Translations under genes and position numbers: made by a program
The notes under the pieces: generated by a model
Told to the model about the DNA's origin: nothing
The model's database searches: none
Seen by the model: only the letters and a program-made list of their open reading frames with translations
DNA from: Bradyrhizobium sp. Y36
GTDB taxonomy: Bacteria > Pseudomonadota > Alphaproteobacteria > Rhizobiales > Xanthobacteraceae
DNA: 64,000 bases
Assembly: GCF_002531575.1 (NCBI RefSeq)
Contig: NZ_NWTI01000016.1
Coordinates: forward strand, 1-64,000
Direction: 5' to 3'
Shown here: one piece after another, positions 46,709 through 56,267 of the stretch
Numbering within the stretch: position 1 is the first letter of the stretch
Layout: every line of letters begins with the position of its first letter

Positions 46709-47722
46709 ATGGACGACCTGAAATCGATCATTGGAAAAGTGGCGACCGGCGCCAGCCTGTCGCGTGACGAAGCCGCTTCCGCCTTCGACGCCATGATGAG
46801 CGGCGAGGCCACGCCCTCGCAGATGGGCGGCCTGCTGATGGCGCTGCGTGTGCGCGGCGAGACCGTGGACGAGATCACCGGCGCGGTTGCGGCGATGCGC
46901 TCGAAGATGCTCACGGTCGATGCGCCCGCGGACGCCGTCGACATCGTCGGCACCGGCGGCGACGGCTCCGGCTCCGTCAACGTCTCGACCTGCGCCTCGT
47001 TCATCGTCGCGGGCGCCGGCGTGCCGGTCGCCAAGCACGGCAACCGCGCGCTGTCGTCGCGCTCGGGCGCTGCCGACGTGCTGGCATCGCTCGGGGTGAA
47101 GATCGACCTCCGGCCCGATCAGGTCGGCCGCTGCGTCCGCGAATGCGGCATCGGCTTCATGTTCGCCCCCGCTCACCATCCCGCCATGAAGAACGTCGGC
47201 CCGACCCGGGTCGAGCTTGCCACGCGCACGATCTTCAACCTGCTCGGCCCCCTGTCCAACCCGGCCGGCGTGAAGCGGCAGATGGTCGGCGTCTTCTCCC
47301 GGCAATGGGTGCAGCCGCTGGCGCAGGTGCTGAAGAATCTCGGCTCCGAATCCGCCTGGGTGGTGCACGGCTCCGACGGCCTCGACGAGATCACCCTCAC
47401 CGGCCCGACTTTCGTCTCCGCGCTCCACAATGGCGAGATCCGGAATTTCGAGGTGACGCCGGAGGACGCTGGCCTGCCGCGCTGCGAGGCCGGTGCGCTC
47501 AAGGGCGGCGATGCCGACGCCAACGCGATCGCGCTGCAAAGCGTGCTCAGCGGCAAGCCGAGCCCCTATCGCGACGTCGCCCTGATGAACGCCGCCGCCG
47601 CGCTGATCGTGGCCGGACGCGCCAAGGACCTCAAGGAGGGCGTTGCGATCGGCGCAAAGTCGCTCGACAGCGGCGCAGCGAACACGCGGCTGAAGCATCT
47701 GATCGCGGTCTCGAACGGCTGA
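46709..47722 (+). CDS. trpD: anthranilate phosphoribosyltransferase
   Basis: A 337-residue enzyme of tryptophan synthesis joining anthranilate to PRPP. The PRPP loop VGTGGDGSGSVNVST, KHGNRALSSRSGAADVLA and the DE/metal region (HGSDGLDEIT) are intact. trpE/trpG are not adjacent; in Bradyrhizobium a fused trpEG lies elsewhere. Confidence 0.97.
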   Translation: MDDLKSIIGKVATGASLSRDEAASAFDAMMSGEATPSQMGGLLMALRVRGETVDEITGAVAAMRSKMLTVDAPADAVDIVGTGGDGSGSVNVSTCASFIVAGAGVPVAKHGNRALSSRSGAADVLASLGVKIDLRPDQVGRCVRECGIGFMFAPAHHPAMKNVGPTRVELATRTIFNLLGPLSNPAGVKRQMVGVFSRQWVQPLAQVLKNLGSESAWVVHGSDGLDEITLTGPTFVSALHNGEIRNFEVTPEDAGLPRCEAGALKGGDADANAIALQSVLSGKPSPYRDVALMNAAAALIVAGRAKDLKEGVAIGAKSLDSGAANTRLKHLIAVSNG

Positions 47723-47729
47723 GCCTGAC

Positions 47730-48551
47730 ATGTCGGACATCCTGACCAAGATCGAAACCTACAAGCGCGAGGAGATCGCTGCCGCCAAGCGCGCGCAGCC
47801 GCTGTCGGCCATCGAGGCGAAGGCCAGGGCGCAAGCCGCCCCGCGCGGCTTCGTGCGGGCGATCAAGGCCAAGCATGCCGACGGCAACTACGCACTGATC
47901 GCGGAGGTGAAGAAAGCCTCGCCGTCGAAGGGGCTGATCCGCGCCGATTTCGATCCGCCTCAGCTTGCAAAGGCCTATGAGGCCGGCGGCGCCGCCTGTC
48001 TGTCGGTGCTGACCGACACGCCCTCCTTCCAGGGCCATCTCGACTTCATGGTCGCCGCGCGCGCGGCGACGTCGCTGCCGGTGCTGCGCAAGGATTTCAT
48101 GTTCGACACCTATCAGGTGGTCGAGGCCCGCGCCCACGGCGCCGACTGCATCCTGATCATCATGGCCGCGCTCGACGATGCCACGGCACAGGACCTCGAA
48201 GACGCAGCGATCGCTTACGGCATGGACGTGCTGATCGAGATCCACGACCGCGCCGAGCTCGACCGCGCGCTCAAGCTCCGCTCGCCGATGATCGGGGTCA
48301 ACAACCGCAATCTGCGCACCTTCGAAACCACCCTCGCGACCAGCGAAACGCTGGCGCCGCTGATCCCCGGCGACCGGCTGATGGTCGGCGAGAGCGGCAT
48401 CTTCACGCCCGCCGATCTCGCCCGGCTCGAGCGCGTCGGCATGTCGACCTTCCTGGTCGGCGAGAGCCTGATGCGGCAGACCGACGTCACCGCCGCCACG
48501 CGCACGCTGCTCGCGCGCGAGGATGTGGCACGCGCGGCGGGCACGCGCTGA
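47730..48551 (+). CDS. trpC: indole-3-glycerol-phosphate synthase
   Basis: A 273-residue TIM barrel that closes the indole ring. Signatures: AEVKKASPSKGLIR (catalytic Lys), LPVLRKDFMFDTYQV, IGVNNRNLRTFE and VGESGIFTPADL. Seven bases after trpD; its stop overlaps the moaC start by one base. Confidence 0.97.
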   Translation: MSDILTKIETYKREEIAAAKRAQPLSAIEAKARAQAAPRGFVRAIKAKHADGNYALIAEVKKASPSKGLIRADFDPPQLAKAYEAGGAACLSVLTDTPSFQGHLDFMVAARAATSLPVLRKDFMFDTYQVVEARAHGADCILIIMAALDDATAQDLEDAAIAYGMDVLIEIHDRAELDRALKLRSPMIGVNNRNLRTFETTLATSETLAPLIPGDRLMVGESGIFTPADLARLERVGMSTFLVGESLMRQTDVTAATRTLLAREDVARAAGTR

Positions 48552-49066
48552 TGGCACGCAAGCCTGCCAAGGCGAACCCGGCCAAGAGGGCCGGCCCTGC
48601 CCTCACCCATATCGGCGCCTCCGGCGAGGCTCGCATGGTCGACGTGTCGGACAAGCCGGCAACCGAGCGGCTTGCGGTCGCGGAAGGCCGCGTCGTCATG
48701 ACCAAGGCGACGCTCGACCTCATCGTGTCGGGCAACGCCAAGAAGGGCGACGTGCTCGGCACGGCCCGCATCGCCGGCATCATGGCCGCCAAGCGCACCT
48801 CCGAGCTGATCCCGCTCTGTCATCCGCTCGCGCTGTCGAAGGTCATTGTCGATATCGAGCCCGATGCAAAGCTGCCCGGTTGCGTGGTGCGCGCCAGCGT
48901 GAAGGTGACGGGACCGACCGGCGTCGAGATGGAGGCCCTCACGGCCGTGTCCGTCGCCTGCCTCACCATCTACGACATGATCAAGGCGGTCGAGCGCGGC
49001 GTGCGCATCGAGGGCATTCACCTGGTCGAGAAGCTCGGCGGCAAGTCCGGCCATTACCGCGCCTGA
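48551..49066 (+). CDS. moaC: cyclic pyranopterin monophosphate synthase
   Basis: A 171-residue enzyme of molybdenum cofactor synthesis, acting after MoaA to form cPMP. The signature (LIPLCHPLALSKVIVDIE) and the C-terminal MEALTAVSVACLTIYDMIKA are complete. The usual follower moeA is 7.4 kb away here, the gap being filled by unrelated genes. Confidence 0.97.
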   Translation: MARKPAKANPAKRAGPALTHIGASGEARMVDVSDKPATERLAVAEGRVVMTKATLDLIVSGNAKKGDVLGTARIAGIMAAKRTSELIPLCHPLALSKVIVDIEPDAKLPGCVVRASVKVTGPTGVEMEALTAVSVACLTIYDMIKAVERGVRIEGIHLVEKLGGKSGHYRA

Positions 49067-49072
49067 TCGTCG

Positions 49073-49237
49073 CTACTTCAGCGCCGAACTGATGGACGTG
49101 AATTTCGTGTTGAGCCTGGCGCCCATGCCGTTGATGACGGTGATGATCGCAAGCGCGATGCCGGCGGCGATCAGGCCGTACTCGATCGCGGTCGCACCGC
49201 GCTCGTCGGCGAGAAAGTTCTTCAAAGTCTTCTTCAT
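49073..49237 (-). CDS. Flp/Fap-type pilin
   Basis: A 54-residue class III type IV pilin (Flp family). The prepilin cleavage site with the following Glu and Tyr (GATAIEYGL) and one hydrophobic helix (about 21-39) fit the family. No cpa/tad assembly genes are in the window, so it would use a machinery encoded elsewhere, or be a spare copy. Its 3' end faces moaC with a 6-base gap. Confidence 0.88.
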   Translation of the reverse strand: MKKTLKNFLADERGATAIEYGLIAAGIALAIITVINGMGARLNTKFTSISSALK

Positions 49238-49557
49238 CGTGTTTCCTCTCGGTGTGCCGAAAGGCGTGCTCGCAAATCACGTGCCAATGCCTGCGCAAGA
49301 CTCGCCAACACCTTAGATGGTTAAGTCTTCCTTGATCTCGGCCCGACCGGCAGGAATTGACCGGCACGGCCGGTGCTCGCGGCAATTCCTGCATGTCTCG
49401 TCCTGCATGTTTTGCGCGCGCATCGATCGCCTTTGTGCGCGGCCGTTCACATCGCGTTAACCGCGCTTCCTAACTTCGCCTCCACACCGTTCCCGTAAAC
49501 CAACGGATGCTTTCGGGGCCAAGAATTGATCCTGACGTGTGCAGGCAATGATCCAGT
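49238..49557. other. intergenic region, divergent promoters
   Basis: This 320-base gap between the pilin and the GGDEF-EAL gene contains both promoters. The stretch at 49345-49395 has a loose dyad (ACCGGCAGG and CCTGC copies) of no clear meaning. No gene or strong regulator site recognised. Confidence 0.45.
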
Positions 49558-52293
49558 ATGACGACGACGAAATTCGGCAGTCGCCTCTTTGACCAGACCT
49601 TCGTGCGCAGCGGACCGATCCGCTGGCTGGTGGTGGGCGGCACGCTGCTGATCGCTGCCATCGCCATCGGCTCCGTCCTGATGGCGCAGAACTTCCGCGA
49701 GCGAGCGCTGCGCAACTCCGGCCGCGAGCTGGAGAACACCGTGCTGATGCTCGCTCATCACTTCGATCAGCAATTGCAGGACTTCGCGGTCATCCAGCGA
49801 GACTTCGTCGATCACGTGCGTTCGATCGGCATCGCCAATGTCGAAGAGTTCCGCAAACGCCTCTCCGATCAGAGCGTCCACCAGATGCTGCGATCGAAGA
49901 TCGAGGCGCTGCCGTATATCGGCGGCGTCAACATCATCGATGCCGACGGCAATCTGATCAATTCGTCGACGGCATGGCCGGTTCCCAAGACCAACCTGGC
50001 CGACCGCGCCTATTTCCGCACATTCAAATACGATCCCAACGCGCCGGATGTCCTGATCGAGCCGCTGCACAGCCGGATCTCCGGCGCCTGGACCATCCTC
50101 GTGGCCCGAAGGATCCTCGGTCCCAAGGGTGAATTCCTCGGCGTGGTCGGACGAGGGATCGAGCCCGCCAACTTTGAGAAATTCTTCGCCTCAGTCGCGC
50201 TCGGCGAAGGCGCGACGATCTCGATGCTGCATCGCGACGGCACGCTGCTCGCCCGCTATCCTCATTCCAGCGAATTGATGGGGCGGAACTTCAAGACCGG
50301 TTCGTTCGAGCAGCAGAGGGTCTTCGGCCTCGATCATTTCGCCGGCCGCTTCGTAAGCCCGGTCGACGGCGAGGACCGGCTGATCTCCTCGCGCGCCCTG
50401 CCCCATTTCCCGATCCTGATGATGGCGACCACGACGCGCGCGGCGGCCCTGACCGACTGGCGCGAGCAGATCGGCATGCTGATCTCGGTCGCCGGCGCCT
50501 CGGCGCTTGCCATCGCGGGCGTGCTGATCGCAGTCGTGCGCAAGCTCCTGGAGCAGCACAGCGCCTCGCGCGAACGGCTGACGCTGGAGAAGCAACGGCT
50601 CGACCGCGCCGTCAACAACATGACGCAGGGCCTGTTGCTGTTCGACGCCGAGCGGCGAATGGTGGTCTGCAATCAGCGCTACATTGAAATGTACGGACTG
50701 TCCGCCGACGTCGTGAAGCCCGGCTGCAGTTTCCACGACATCATCGCCCATCGCAAGGCGACCGGCTCGTTCGCGGGGAATGTCGACGCCTACGTCTCGC
50801 TTGTCCTGAAGGACATCCACGTCCGAAATTCCATGGTGGTGGACACCGCAGACGGCCGCTCGATCCACATCCTCAACGAGCCGCTCACCGATGGCGGCTG
50901 GGTCGCGACCCATGAGGACATCACCGAGCGCCGCCGCATCGAGGAGCGCATCACCCACCTCGCCCATTACGACGCGCTGACCGATCTGCCGAACCGCACC
51001 ATGTTCCACGAGCATCTGCGGGAAGAGCTGGCCGCTGTCGGCAAGGGCGAAGAGATCGCGGTGCATTACATCGACATCGACGAGTTCAAGGGCGTCAACG
51101 ACGCGCTCGGCCACCTCGTCGGCGACGAGCTGCTGAAATCGGTGGCCGCGAGCCTGCGGCGCTGTGCGGGCCCGACAGATTTCGTCGCGCGGCTCGGCGG
51201 CGACGAATTCGCCATCGTCCAGAGCGCGGTGACATCGCGCGACCAGGTCGACGACCTCGTCGCGCGGGTGTTCGAGGCCATCCGCGCACCGTTCGACTGC
51301 ATGGGCCACCATCTCACCACCGATGCCAGCATCGGCATCGCGCTCGCGCCCGAACACGGCACGGCGCTCGACCAGATCCTCAAGAACGCGGACATGGCGA
51401 TGTACGCCGCCAAGTCGGCCGGCCGTCGCACCTATCGCTTCTTCGAGCCGGAGATGGATGCCAAGGTACGCGAGCGCCGGCAGCTCGAGAGCGACCTGCG
51501 CCACGCCATCGCCCAAGGAGGTCGCGAAGGCGGCCTCGAGGTCTATTATCAGCCTTGCCTCAGCCTGAAGGATGATCGTATCACCGGCTGCGAGGCCCTG
51601 GTGCGCTGGCGTCATCCGGTGCGCGGCATGGTCTCGCCGGCAGAGTTCATCCCGATCGCCGAGGATACCGGCCTGATCAACGAGATCGGCGAATGGGTGC
51701 TGGCGACCGCCTGCCGCGATGCCGCAGGCTGGCCTGACGACATCCGCCTCGCCGTCAACGTCTCGCCGGTGCAGTTCAAGAGCGGCACGCTGGCGCTGAA
51801 GATCATGGCGGCGCTCGCCGCTTCGAACCTGCCGGCGAGCCGGCTGGAGCTCGAGATCACCGAGGCGGTGCTGATCCGCGACGATGATGCCGCGCTGACG
51901 ATCCTGCACCAGCTCCGTGCCATCGGCGTTCGCATCGCGCTCGACGATTTCGGCACCGGCTACTCCTCGCTGAGCTATCTGCACCGCTTCCCGTTCGACA
52001 AGATCAAGATCGACCGCTGTTTCGTCAACGACATCGCCGGTCCCGACGGCTCCGCCAGCATCGTCCAGGCCGTCGTCAACCTGGCGGCCGCGCGCCGCAT
52101 GACCACCACGGCCGAGGGCGTCGAGACCGAGGAGCAGCAGCGCCTGCTGCGCGCGCTTGGCTGCTCGGAGATGCAGGGCTATCTGTTCAGCGCCGCGAAA
52201 CCGGCCGACAAGGTGCTGGAGCTGTTCGCGCTGCATCGCAGCCGCCTCGCCCAGCGCGGCGGCAAGGAAAGCCGCCGCCGCGAGGCCGGTTAG
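49558..52293 (+). CDS. membrane-bound GGDEF-EAL protein (c-di-GMP turnover)
   Basis: A 911-residue protein. Helix 1 (about 22-42), a periplasmic double-Cache-like sensor (about 50-290), helix 2 (about 304-326), a PAS domain (about 345-455), a GGDEF domain with an intact GGDEF motif (547-551) and an EAL domain with EAL at 679-681 and the later DDFGTGYSSL and KIDRCFV motifs. Both synthesis and breakdown of c-di-GMP are possible from the residues present; the net activity cannot be read. Confidence 0.93.
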   Translation: MTTTKFGSRLFDQTFVRSGPIRWLVVGGTLLIAAIAIGSVLMAQNFRERALRNSGRELENTVLMLAHHFDQQLQDFAVIQRDFVDHVRSIGIANVEEFRKRLSDQSVHQMLRSKIEALPYIGGVNIIDADGNLINSSTAWPVPKTNLADRAYFRTFKYDPNAPDVLIEPLHSRISGAWTILVARRILGPKGEFLGVVGRGIEPANFEKFFASVALGEGATISMLHRDGTLLARYPHSSELMGRNFKTGSFEQQRVFGLDHFAGRFVSPVDGEDRLISSRALPHFPILMMATTTRAAALTDWREQIGMLISVAGASALAIAGVLIAVVRKLLEQHSASRERLTLEKQRLDRAVNNMTQGLLLFDAERRMVVCNQRYIEMYGLSADVVKPGCSFHDIIAHRKATGSFAGNVDAYVSLVLKDIHVRNSMVVDTADGRSIHILNEPLTDGGWVATHEDITERRRIEERITHLAHYDALTDLPNRTMFHEHLREELAAVGKGEEIAVHYIDIDEFKGVNDALGHLVGDELLKSVAASLRRCAGPTDFVARLGGDEFAIVQSAVTSRDQVDDLVARVFEAIRAPFDCMGHHLTTDASIGIALAPEHGTALDQILKNADMAMYAAKSAGRRTYRFFEPEMDAKVRERRQLESDLRHAIAQGGREGGLEVYYQPCLSLKDDRITGCEALVRWRHPVRGMVSPAEFIPIAEDTGLINEIGEWVLATACRDAAGWPDDIRLAVNVSPVQFKSGTLALKIMAALAASNLPASRLELEITEAVLIRDDDAALTILHQLRAIGVRIALDDFGTGYSSLSYLHRFPFDKIKIDRCFVNDIAGPDGSASIVQAVVNLAAARRMTTTAEGVETEEQQRLLRALGCSEMQGYLFSAAKPADKVLELFALHRSRLAQRGGKESRRREAG

Positions 52294-52425
52294 GTCCTAA
52301 CGTGGCGATGTAGCCGGATCAGGCTGCGTTCCGTCCGGGCTGCGGATCGAGACAATTTCCCAAACGAACTCGCCCGGGAGCGGCAGACCACTCCCGGGCG
52401 ATATCGATCTCTGACAGTGTAAGAC

Positions 52426-53763
52426 CTAGTTCGGCACCGCCGCCTTCGACGCGGGCTTGGCCGCGACTGCGTTGGCGCTGACGCCGTGCAGGAAATCGAA
52501 GGCCGCGTGCAGCGCCTTGTCGTCCTCCTCCTTCGGCGGAACGTAGGATTGCGATCCGGTCTGCTCGGTGCCGTCGGCGGCCGACAGATGCCCGCGCATC
52601 TGGGACTCCGCCATGGTGTCCATCCGGCCCTTCAACTCGGGCGGCACGTCCTGCAGGATCTCGATGTCGGGGGCGATGCCCTGGGCCTGGATCGAGCGGC
52701 CCGACGGCGTGTAGTAGCGCGCCGTGGTCAGCGCCAGCGCGCCATTGCCGGTGCCGAGCGGAATGATGGTCTGCACCGAGCCCTTGCCGAACGAGCGCGT
52801 GCCGATGATGGTCGCGCGCTTGTGGTCGTGCAGCGCGCCGGCGACGATTTCCGAGGCCGAGGCCGAACCGCCGTTGACCAGCACCACCAGCGGCTTGCCC
52901 CTGGTGAGATCGCCGCCATGGGCGGTGAAGCGCTGGGTCTCTTCCGGATTGCGGCCGCGGGTGGAGACGACCTCGCCGCGCTGCAGGAAGGCGCTCGACA
53001 CCGATACGGCCTGGTCGAGCAATCCGCCCGGATTGTTGCGCAGGTCGACGACGTAGCCGGCGAGCTTCTCCTGCGGGACGTCCTTGGTGATCGAGGCGAT
53101 CGCCTTCTTCAGGCCGTCGGTGGTCTGCTCGTTGAACGAAGTGATGCGGACATAGCCGATGTCACCGTTCTCGACATGGAAGCGCACGGGACGCACGTGA
53201 ATGATCTCGCGCTTGATCGCGACGTCGAGCGGGGCGTCGGCGCCCTTGCGCACGATGGTGAGCTTGGTCTGGGTGTCGACCGGGCCCTTCATCTTGTTGA
53301 CGGCCTGCTCGAGCGTCAAACCCTGCACGGCCTCGCCGTCGATCTTGCTGATGAGGTCGCCGGACATCAGGCCGGCCTTCGAGGCGGGCGTATCGTCGAT
53401 CGGCGAGACGACCTTGACGAGACCGTCTTCCATCGTGACCTCGATGCCGAGGCCGCCGAACTCGCCGGAGGTGGTCTCCTGCATCTCGGTCCAGGCCTTC
53501 GCGTTCATGTAGCGCGAGTGCGGATCGAGCGAGGTCACCATGCCGGTAATCGCGCCTTCGATCAGCTTGGCATTGTCGGGCTTCTCGACATAGCTCGCCT
53601 TGACGCGCTCGAACACCGTGCCGAACAGGTTGAGCTGGGAATAGGCGTCATCCGCGCTCGCCGCCGCCCGTGCCGCCCAGACACCGCCGTGCGGGCTGGC
53701 TACCAGAAGGGTCAGACACGCTCCGGTGAGCGCGCCCAGTGGGAACAGCAGGGATTTCCGCAT
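52426..53763 (-). CDS. ctpA: C-terminal processing peptidase, S41 family
   Basis: A 445-residue periplasmic serine protease. Signal peptide (about 1-30), N-terminal helical part, PDZ domain (about 90-175, EFGGLGIEV, GLMSGDLISKIDG) and the S41 core with the Ser in NGGSASASEIVAGAL and the Lys in RSFGKGSVQT. It trims C-termini of envelope proteins. The start at 53763 is supported by the signal peptide; the longer frame adds 30 polar residues. Confidence 0.94.
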   Translation of the reverse strand: MRKSLLFPLGALTGACLTLLVASPHGGVWAARAAASADDAYSQLNLFGTVFERVKASYVEKPDNAKLIEGAITGMVTSLDPHSRYMNAKAWTEMQETTSGEFGGLGIEVTMEDGLVKVVSPIDDTPASKAGLMSGDLISKIDGEAVQGLTLEQAVNKMKGPVDTQTKLTIVRKGADAPLDVAIKREIIHVRPVRFHVENGDIGYVRITSFNEQTTDGLKKAIASITKDVPQEKLAGYVVDLRNNPGGLLDQAVSVSSAFLQRGEVVSTRGRNPEETQRFTAHGGDLTRGKPLVVLVNGGSASASEIVAGALHDHKRATIIGTRSFGKGSVQTIIPLGTGNGALALTTARYYTPSGRSIQAQGIAPDIEILQDVPPELKGRMDTMAESQMRGHLSAADGTEQTGSQSYVPPKEEDDKALHAAFDFLHGVSANAVAAKPASKAAVPN

Positions 53764-54102
53764 GGAGGGACTGGCCTTTTTGCTTGGCGGTTCGCTTGTC
53801 TTTCGAGACTTGCTTTTCGAGACTTGGAAGTCACTTGGAAGTCGCCCATGCAATTGGCGATCCAGTCAGCTTCTCACAATACCATTCTGGTTTCTTCAAG
53901 GCCGGGAGGCCACGCCGACCCGCCCCGGGCAGAAATCGCTTCGTTCGGACCTAAACTTTTGGCAACGTTGCCGGACTGGTCCGCCCGCAAGGGGAATCGG
54001 TGGGCCGGTCCACGCCTCGCAGCTATGCGATTTTAGGATGGTTTTGGAGGGCTGGACGGGTTAGGCGATGACATAAGGCTTCAAATTCTCGGGAGGATAA
54101 CA
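53764..54102. other. divergent intergenic region, nothing recognised
   Basis: This 339-base gap between ctpA and the FMN dehydrogenase holds the two promoters. Short direct repeats of CTTGGAAGTC (about 53823-53844) are the only pattern seen. Several short frames read through it without coding signature. Confidence 0.45.
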
Positions 54103-55236
54103 ATGAACGAAGCACCCCGCATCCGGCCGGAACGGAACGTCGAACTCGGCGCCAGCAACGAGCCGTTCCAGAATCTGCACGAATTCATCCGGAAAGCGCG
54201 AGCCAACCTCAACCAGAACGCCTGGGACTACATCGTCGGCGCCGCCGAGACCGAGACCACGATGCGCCGCAACCGCATGGCGCTGGACGAGATCGCTTTT
54301 CGCCCGCGCGTGCTGCGCGACGTCCGCAAGGTGGACGGCTCGGTTCAGCAATTCGGCCGCAACATGCGCCTTCCCGTGATCCTCGCCCCCGTCGGCGCGC
54401 TCGAGATCTTCGATCCCGACGGCGCGGCGAGCGTGGCGCGGGGGGCCGGTACATTCGGTGCGGCGCACATGCTGAGCTCGGTGTCCGATCCGGGCCTGGA
54501 GAAGACCGCCGAGGCCGCCCCTGACGCGCTCCGGCTCTATCAGCTCTATGTCCGCGGCGACGACGCCTTCGTTGCGGATGTCGTCAGCCGCTCCGAGAAG
54601 AACGGCTATGCCGGCTTCTGCCTGACCGTCGACACCGCCCATTACAGCCGTCGCGAACGTGACATCGCCAAGCGCTACGTTCGCGAGAGCCGCCTGCGCG
54701 CCACCGGCGGTGACTACCAGAAAGGTCTGGAGTGGCGGACCGTGAAGATGATCAAGGACAAGTTCAAGACCCCGCTGATCCTCAAAGGCATCGCCACCGC
54801 CGAGGACGCCCTGATCGCGGTCGATCACGGCGTCGAGTGGATCTACGTCTCCAACCATGGCGGCCGCCAGCTCGACCATGGCCGCGGTGCCATGCACGTG
54901 CTGCCGGAGATCGTCGACGCCGTGAAGGGCCGCGCCAAGATCATGGTCGACGGCGGCATCTGTCGCGGCACCGACATCGTCAAGGCGATCGCGGCGGGTG
55001 CGGACCTCGTCGGCATCGGCCGGCTGCAATGCTGGGCGCTGGCGGCTGCCGGCGAAGCCGGCATCACGCGGATGCTGGAGCTGCTGGAGGACGAGGTGCT
55101 GCGCTGCCTCGGCCTGCTCGGAGCCACGTCGTTTGCCGAAGTGAACAAGTCCTGCCTGCATCCGGCGACCGCAACCAACGCGCCGAGCGTGTTCAGCGCG
55201 TTCCCGCTGTTCGACCACGAGCCTTATCGATACTGA
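54103..55236 (+). CDS. lldD: FMN-dependent alpha-hydroxy-acid dehydrogenase (LldD type)
   Basis: A 377-residue TIM-barrel flavoenzyme that oxidises L-lactate or another 2-hydroxy acid. Active-site parts: the FMN loop LAPVGALEIFDPDG, the substrate Tyr region, and YVSNHGGRQLDHGR with catalytic His, followed by the phosphate-binding VDGGICRGTDIVKAIAAGAD, counted in two parts. The substrate may be lactate, glycolate or mandelate; family members differ by few residues. AGGATA lies 8 bases before the start. Confidence 0.9.
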   Translation: MNEAPRIRPERNVELGASNEPFQNLHEFIRKARANLNQNAWDYIVGAAETETTMRRNRMALDEIAFRPRVLRDVRKVDGSVQQFGRNMRLPVILAPVGALEIFDPDGAASVARGAGTFGAAHMLSSVSDPGLEKTAEAAPDALRLYQLYVRGDDAFVADVVSRSEKNGYAGFCLTVDTAHYSRRERDIAKRYVRESRLRATGGDYQKGLEWRTVKMIKDKFKTPLILKGIATAEDALIAVDHGVEWIYVSNHGGRQLDHGRGAMHVLPEIVDAVKGRAKIMVDGGICRGTDIVKAIAAGADLVGIGRLQCWALAAAGEAGITRMLELLEDEVLRCLGLLGATSFAEVNKSCLHPATATNAPSVFSAFPLFDHEPYRY

Positions 55237-55266
55237 TCCGCCGATGCCAACGTGAAAAGGACTCAG

Positions 55267-55890
55267 GTGACATCGCTCTCTCCCGGCAGCGCGGATGCGC
55301 TTCTGTTCGATCTCGGGCGCGTGGTGCTCGACATCGACTTCTCCAAGGCGATCGCCTGCTGGGCGGGGCATGCCGGCTGCGAGCCCGAGTCGATCGTCGC
55401 GCGCTATGTGCGCGACGAGGCATACCGGCTGCACGAGGTCGGTAAGCTCAGCGATGCGGACTATTTCGCCTCGTTACGGGCTTCGCTTGGAATCGGCATT
55501 TCGGACGCGCAGTTCCTGGAGGGCTGGAACGCGATCTTCGCCGGCGAGATGCCTGACATCGCCGAGCTGTTGCCGCGTGCCGCCAGGCAGATGCCGCTCT
55601 ACGCCTTCTCCAACACCAACCGGCCGCATGTCGACTATTTCTCAAAGGAATATGCCGATCTGCTCGGCCATTTCCGGGAGTTGTACCTGTCGTCCAGCAT
55701 CGGCTTGCGCAAACCGGATGCGGAGGCTTTCGACCATGTCGTCGCCGAGATCGGCGTGCCTGCGGAGCGCATCGTCTTCTTCGACGATCTCGAAGAGAAC
55801 ATCGAGGGTGCGCGGGCACGCGGATTGACCACGGTGCACGTGACGTCGCCGCGCGACGTCGGGAACGCCTTGAAGGCGCTCGGCATCTGA
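55267..55890 (+). CDS. HAD-superfamily hydrolase
   Basis: A 207-residue phosphatase-like HAD-IA protein. Motif I is FDLGRVVLDID, where the usual second Asp of DxD is replaced by Gly; motif II Ser/Thr (FSNTNRPH), motif III Lys (LRKPDAEAF) and motif IV Asp pair (FFDDLEENIEGA) are present. The DxG at motif I is seen in YihX-type and some dehalogenase-like members, so activity may differ from standard phosphatases. GTG at 55267 is chosen because AAGGA lies 6 bases upstream; GTG at 55252 has no ribosome site. Confidence 0.85.
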   Translation: MTSLSPGSADALLFDLGRVVLDIDFSKAIACWAGHAGCEPESIVARYVRDEAYRLHEVGKLSDADYFASLRASLGIGISDAQFLEGWNAIFAGEMPDIAELLPRAARQMPLYAFSNTNRPHVDYFSKEYADLLGHFRELYLSSSIGLRKPDAEAFDHVVAEIGVPAERIVFFDDLEENIEGARARGLTTVHVTSPRDVGNALKALGI

Positions 55891-56057
55891 GGTTAGGCTG
55901 GCGTCATCGGCCGGCAGCGGACCCATTTGGCCCGGAACTAAATTTGCAGAAGCATGGAACCTGATCACTTTGTGCATTTTTGTACAAAGTTCCGGGAACG
56001 GAATACCACCCTTCGGACTCATGACTCCGTTGGGACTTCTACACCGGACTGAACCAC

Positions 56058-56264
56058 GTGCTGGGCAAAACCTACCTCACCAAGCAAGCCTCTCTCCTGC
56101 TTGAATTCGCAAGAACCACTTCGGATTCTGACCTGTCCGCCAAGCTGATCAGCAAGGCTGCCGATCTGAAATCGCAGGCCGATCCGCTCCCCGACAAGGA
56201 TCAAGGTCCCAAAGCTCCCGACGTCGCAGAAAGCGTCAGTCCGGGCGGACCGACCGGGAGTTGA
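56058..56264 (+). CDS. small conserved rhizobial protein
   Basis: A 68-residue, mostly helical protein starting with GTG (YLTKQASLLLEFARTTSD, then LISKAADLKSQAD). From memory this pattern belongs to a short family found in many copies in rhizobia with no role assigned. The C-terminal third is Pro/Gly-rich. Confidence 0.65.
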   Translation: MLGKTYLTKQASLLLEFARTTSDSDLSAKLISKAADLKSQADPLPDKDQGPKAPDVAESVSPGGPTGS

Positions 56265-56267
56265 TCG

